Assembly: GCA_035464115.1 (NCBI GenBank) | Contig: DATHSN010000017.1 | Span: 1-16,092 of the forward strand | Source of the DNA: DATHSN01 sp035464115 | GTDB taxonomy: Bacteria > Actinomycetota > Acidimicrobiia > Acidimicrobiales > SKKL01 | DNA length: 16,092 nt | Direction of reading: 5' to 3' | Shown here: one piece after another, positions 12,423-16,092 of the stretch | Position numbering within the stretch: the stretch's first letter is position 1 | Layout: each line of letters opens with the position of its first letter | Notes under the pieces: generated by a model | Seen by the model: only the letters and a program-made list of their open reading frames with translations | Told to the model about the DNA's origin: nothing | Databases searched by the model: none | Made by a program: the position numbers and the translations under genes

Positions 12423-15301
12423 CCCGCCCGCTGCCCGCCGCCGAGCGCCCCGCGCTCACCTTCGCCGACCGCCACCTCGGCCCCGACGCCGACGACCTGG
12501 CCGAGATGCTGGCCGCGGTCGGGGTGTCGAGCCTCGACGAGCTGCTCGACCGGGTCGTGCCCGATGCGATCCGGGACCGGGCGCCGCTGGCGTTGCCCAC
12601 ACCGGTGTCGGAGGGCGAGGCGCTCGCCGAGCTGCGGGCGCTCGCGGCGCAGAACCGTCCGCTGCGCGCGCTGATCGGGATGGGCTACGCGGCGACGGTC
12701 ACGCCCGGGGTGATCCGCCGCAACGTGCTCGAGAGCCCGGCCTGGTACACCGCCTACACCCCGTACCAGCCGGAGATCTCCCAGGGTCGGCTCGAGGCGC
12801 TGCTCAACTTCCAGACGATGGTGAGCGATCTCACCGCCATGGACGTGGCCAACGCGTCGCTGCTCGACGAGGCCACCGCGGCGGCCGAGGCGCTCACCAT
12901 GATGCGCCGGGTCGGACGCCACCCCGCGAGCCGCTGCTTCGTCGACGCCGGCTGCCACCCCCAGGTCATCGACGTGGTCCGCACCCGGGCCGAGCCGCTC
13001 GGCATCGAGCTGGTGGTGGGTGATCCGGGCCGCGACCTGGTGCCCGACGAGGTGTTCGGGGCGATCCTCGCCCATCCCGCCACCGACGGACGGGTGCGCG
13101 ACCTGCGGGCGACGATCGACGCGGTGCACGTCGCCGGCGGCCTGGTCACGGTGGCCACCGACCTGCTCGCGTGCTGCGTGGTCGTGCCCCCCGGCGAGAT
13201 GGGGGCCGACGTCGTGGTCGGCTCGTCGCAGCGGTTCGGGGTGCCGATGGGCTACGGCGGTCCGCACGCCGCGTTCATGGCGGTGCGCGAGCCGTTGGTC
13301 CGGGCCCTCCCTGGTCGCCTGGTGGGGGTGTCGGTCGACGCCGCCGGTCGGCCGGCGCTGCGCCTGGCGCTGCAGACCCGTGAGCAGCACATCCGGCGCG
13401 AGAAGGCGACGAGCAACATCTGCACCGCCCAGGTGCTCCTGGCCGTGGTCGCCGGGTTCTACGGGGCCTACCACGGCCCCGACGGGCTGCGCGCCATCGC
13501 CCGGCGGGTGCAGGGGCTCACGCTGGGCCTGCGGACCCTGCTCGTCGACGCGGGGTTCGCGGTGGGTGCTGGACCCGTGTTCGACACCCTCACCGTGGAG
13601 GCGCCGGGTCGGGCGTCGGCCCTCGCCGCTCGAGCGGTGGCGCTGGGGGTGAACCTGCGGGTGGTCGACGGCGACCGCCTCGGGATCAGCCTCGACGAGG
13701 CCTGCGACGAGTCGGTGGTGGCCACCGTCGTCGAGGCGCTGACGGGCTCGCGCCCCGATGCGGACCAGGTGGAGGCCGTGGTGGCGTCCGAAGATCCGAC
13801 GGCCGCGCTCGGCCCGCTGGCGCGCACCTCCGGCTACCTCGACCACCCCGTGTTCCACGAGCACCGCTCCGAGACGGCGATGCTGCGCTACCTGCGGCGG
13901 CTGTCGGATCGCGATCTCGCCCTCGATCGCACGATGATCCCGCTCGGGTCGTGCACGATGAAGCTCAACGCCACCGCGGAGATGGAGCCCATCTCGTGGC
14001 CGGCGTGGGCCGATCTGCACCCGTTCGCCCCGCTCGACCAGGCCGAGGGCTACCGCCGTCTGGTGGCCGACCTCGAGGGGTGGTTGGCGGAGATCACCGG
14101 CTACGACGCGGTGTCGTTGCAGCCCAACGCCGGCTCCCAGGGCGAGTACGCAGGGCTGTTGGCCATCCGGGCGTACCACCGCTCGCGCGGTGACGACCAG
14201 CGGGTGGTGTGCCTCATCCCGTCGTCCGCACACGGCACCAACGCGGCGTCGGCGGTGCTCGCCGGGATGGACGTGGTGGTGGTGGCGTGCGACGAGCGGG
14301 GCGACGTCGATCTCGTCGATCTGCGCGCCAAGGTCGCCGAGGTCGGCGACCGGCTCGCCGCGGTCATGGTCACCTACCCGTCGACGCACGGTGTGTTCGA
14401 GGAAGGGATCGTCGAGCTGTGCGACGTGGTGCACGGGGCGGGCGGTCAGGTGTACCTCGACGGGGCGAACCTCAACGCCCTGGTGGGCGTGGCCCGCCCG
14501 GGGCGGTTCGGGGCCGACGTGTCCCACCTCAACCTGCACAAGACCTTCACCATCCCCCACGGCGGCGGGGGACCGGGCGTGGGCCCGGTGGCGGTGCGGG
14601 CGCACCTGGCACCGTTCCTGCCGGGGCACGGCGTGGTGCCCGAGGCCGGACCGCGCGACGCGGTGGGCCCCGTGTCGGCCGCGCCGTGGGGCTCGGCGGG
14701 CATCTTGCCCATCGCGTGGATGTACGTGCGGATGATGGGTGACGAGGGCCTGCGCCGGGCGACCGCCACGGCGATCTTGGCGGCCAACTACGTGGCGGCG
14801 CGCCTCGAGCCCCGTTTCCCGGTGCTGTACCGGGGCCCGGGAGGGTTCGTGGCCCACGAGTGCATCCTCGACGTGCGCCCGGCCCGGGCGAGCGCGGGGG
14901 TGACCGTCGACGACATCGCCAAGCGGCTCATCGATCACGGGTTCCACGCCCCGACCATGTCGTTCCCGGTGGCGGGCACGTTGATGGTGGAGCCCACCGA
15001 GTCCGAGCACCGGCGTGAGCTCGACCGGTTCTGTCGGGCGATGGAAGCGATCGCCGACGAGATCGACCAGATCGCGGCGGGTGCCCTCGACCGGGACGAT
15101 CACCCGCTGCGCCGCGCACCGCACACCGCGGCCGATCTCATGACGGACTCGTGGGACCGCGCCTATGCCCGGTCGCTCGGGGCGTTCCCGCTCGGCGGGG
15201 AGCTGGCCGACAGGTACTTCCCCCCGGTCGGGCGCATCGACGCCGCCCACGGCGACCGCCACGTCGTGTGCTCGTGCCCACCCATCGAGGCCTTCGCCTG
15301 A
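12419..15301 (+). CDS. gcvP: Glycine dehydrogenase (decarboxylating), P protein of the glycine cleavage system
   Basis: GcvP is the PLP enzyme that decarboxylates glycine and loads the aminomethyl group onto lipoylated GcvH. At 960 residues it is the full-length single-chain form, with N- and C-terminal halves fused. Landmarks are FADRHLGP near the N-terminus, TAYTPYQPEISQGRLEALLN (about 111-130), GSCTMKLNATAEM (about 510), QPNAGSQGEYAGL, SSAHGTNAASA and the PLP-binding Lys708 in HLNLHKTFTIPHGGGGPG. The end (RYFPPVGRIDAAHGDRHVVCSCP) is typical. The GTG start overlaps the gcvT stop, so both are one translationally coupled operon under the glycine riboswitch. No gcvH is between or directly after them; the H protein must be encoded elsewhere. 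Confidence 0.97.
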   Translation: MTRPLPAAERPALTFADRHLGPDADDLAEMLAAVGVSSLDELLDRVVPDAIRDRAPLALPTPVSEGEALAELRALAAQNRPLRALIGMGYAATVTPGVIRRNVLESPAWYTAYTPYQPEISQGRLEALLNFQTMVSDLTAMDVANASLLDEATAAAEALTMMRRVGRHPASRCFVDAGCHPQVIDVVRTRAEPLGIELVVGDPGRDLVPDEVFGAILAHPATDGRVRDLRATIDAVHVAGGLVTVATDLLACCVVVPPGEMGADVVVGSSQRFGVPMGYGGPHAAFMAVREPLVRALPGRLVGVSVDAAGRPALRLALQTREQHIRREKATSNICTAQVLLAVVAGFYGAYHGPDGLRAIARRVQGLTLGLRTLLVDAGFAVGAGPVFDTLTVEAPGRASALAARAVALGVNLRVVDGDRLGISLDEACDESVVATVVEALTGSRPDADQVEAVVASEDPTAALGPLARTSGYLDHPVFHEHRSETAMLRYLRRLSDRDLALDRTMIPLGSCTMKLNATAEMEPISWPAWADLHPFAPLDQAEGYRRLVADLEGWLAEITGYDAVSLQPNAGSQGEYAGLLAIRAYHRSRGDDQRVVCLIPSSAHGTNAASAVLAGMDVVVVACDERGDVDLVDLRAKVAEVGDRLAAVMVTYPSTHGVFEEGIVELCDVVHGAGGQVYLDGANLNALVGVARPGRFGADVSHLNLHKTFTIPHGGGGPGVGPVAVRAHLAPFLPGHGVVPEAGPRDAVGPVSAAPWGSAGILPIAWMYVRMMGDEGLRRATATAILAANYVAARLEPRFPVLYRGPGGFVAHECILDVRPARASAGVTVDDIAKRLIDHGFHAPTMSFPVAGTLMVEPTESEHRRELDRFCRAMEAIADEIDQIAAGALDRDDHPLRRAPHTAADLMTDSWDRAYARSLGAFPLGGELADRYFPPVGRIDAAHGDRHVVCSCPPIEAFA

Positions 15302-15961
15302 GGGCGCGTCGCTGGAGGGCGGGCTGGGCCAGGCGGGTTCGTGGGTGGCCACCGCCCGGTCGAGCTCGAGGCCGTCGGGCCGGGTGGCATCGGGACCCAG
15401 ATCGTGGTGGCCGTGGCGGCCCCGGCGAGGCGTCGGACCGTTGGCGACGCGGTAGACGCCGCGGGCGACCCGCACCGCCCGGTGCTGCTCGTGCTCGTAG
15501 GCGAGCGCGTCGGCGAGGACGCGCACCGGGTAGGGGCTGGCGATGGCGAAGCCATAGCGGTGCAGGAGGCCGTGGAGCTCGGTGAGCGGCAAGGTGCCGT
15601 GCCGGCGCAGGATGGCGAGCGCCACGCTGCGCAGCCTGCGGCCGTGGATCGCGATCGGATCGTCGACTCGTGGGGGAAGAGGCGGTTGGCCGTGGGCGGG
15701 CGGCCGGCGTCCTCGCTGGGTCGGCACCACCGGGTAGAGCAGGTCGCGGTCGGCCTCGAGCTCGGCGACGAGGGCCCGCCGTTCGACGGCCAGCTCGTCG
15801 AGGGTGTCGTCGAGGTCGGCCAGTCGGGCGAGACGGGCGTCGCGCTCGATCTGGATGCGGACCCGCTCGGGGCGGGCCAGCCCCGAGTGCTGGCGCACGG
15901 CGACTCGCCGCAGGTCGAGGTGGCGGGCGCCGACGGCGAGGCGGCGGGGGTCGAGGTCCAT
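15302..15961 (-). CDS. Hypothetical protein with helical N-terminus and winged-helix-like domain; 3' end unresolved
   Basis: From an ATG at 15961 (GGAG 7 nt upstream), the frame encodes a charged helical first part (DARLARLADLDDTLDEL, AVERRALVAELEADRDLLYPVVP). A segment like a winged helix follows (RRLRSVALAILRRHGTLP, LTELHGLLHRYGF, VRVLADALAYEHEQH, RAVRVARGVYRVA, about residues 105-175). Third codon positions remain about 90% G/C up to the gcvP stop, supporting coding. No stop codon occurs before the gcvP 3' end, and this frame stays open antisense to all of gcvP until 12386. The end given here is only the border with gcvP, not a stop. The gene may truly overlap gcvP, may have lost its stop, or may contain a frameshift. 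The DNA-binding role is inference; no family recognised. Confidence 0.55.
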
Positions 15962-16056
15962 GGGGGTGCTCCGGGCGCGACAACGTGCTGTGCGGCGACC
16001 GGAGGGCGGCAGCGACCCGACACCATCCTCTCCACCCCCAGTGACACCCCCGCACC

Positions 16057-16092
16057 CGTCAGCCTCGAATCGACGTCGAATCGAGGCTGACG
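16057..16092. repeat. 36-bp near-perfect palindrome at the window edge
   Basis: Arms cgtcagcctcga (16057-16068) and tcgaggctgacg (16081-16092) are exact reverse complements. The core tcgacgtcga (16070-16079) is itself a palindrome, and only an A-A pair (16069, 16080) is mismatched. TCGAATCGA is also present as a direct repeat at 16065-16073 and 16076-16084, one helical turn apart. It lies about 95 bp upstream of the leftward ATG at 15961 and may continue beyond the window. It could be an operator or a terminator of a gene to the right. Confidence 0.7.

Noticed and set aside
15341..16090. Rightward open frame of about 249 codons opposite the winged-helix-like ORF
   Set aside because: It reads as a Gly/Val/Arg-rich mirror of the leftward frame, without a ribosome binding site or motif. 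The leftward frame has plausible secondary structure.
1..16092. CRISPR arrays, insertion sequences and rRNA genes
   Set aside because: No regularly spaced direct repeats, transposase motifs or rRNA signatures were seen on either strand.

Overview
The window is about 70% G+C with almost exclusive G/C at third codon positions, frequent GTG starts and start/stop overlaps of the GTGA, ATGA and TGATG kind. This points to a high-GC actinobacterium, possibly Acidimicrobiia; the placement is inference, since no rRNA or marker gene is present.

Layout. Bases 1-186 hold the acidic C-terminus of an unidentified protein, closed by a strong hairpin. A divergent promoter region near 1050 separates a leftward, degenerate short-chain dehydrogenase (257-1003) from a tightly overlapping rightward trio: SRPBCC protein, formylglycine-type sulfatase and beta-propeller-like protein (1120-4351). 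Convergent to it is a secreted GH43-like lipoprotein (4370-5605) whose start lies 5 nt beyond the 3' end of a tRNA-Arg(CCU) gene (5610-5682).

The most interesting part is 5815-7922. A 551-residue modular protein carries, near its N-terminus, an LQRAAGNRA motif of the kind seen in proteins linked to contractile injection systems (eCIS). It continues with a helical middle, a Pro/Ala/Glu linker, and a C-terminal domain whose signature residues (FHHSSFLSG ... SGHYWP) recall the plant/fungal IQM (calmodulin-binding) protein core. It overlaps by ATGA a 151-residue YbjN-like (type III chaperone fold) protein. The first 334 residues have no lysine and the next 160 have sixteen, a sharp mosaic boundary. 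I read the pair as a candidate injected effector or toxin with its chaperone or immunity protein; no injection-system structural gene is in the window.

The rest is mostly housekeeping. A leftward patatin-like lipase (7929-8957) is divergent from msrA (9043-9696). Then come a secreted coiled-coil/VanY-type peptidoglycan peptidase (9801-11033) and a tandem glycine riboswitch (about 11070-11250) controlling gcvT and gcvP (11295-15301), which overlap and have no gcvH beside them. At the right end a leftward winged-helix-like ORF starting at 15961 stays open into the antisense of gcvP, and a 36-bp near-palindrome abuts the window edge.
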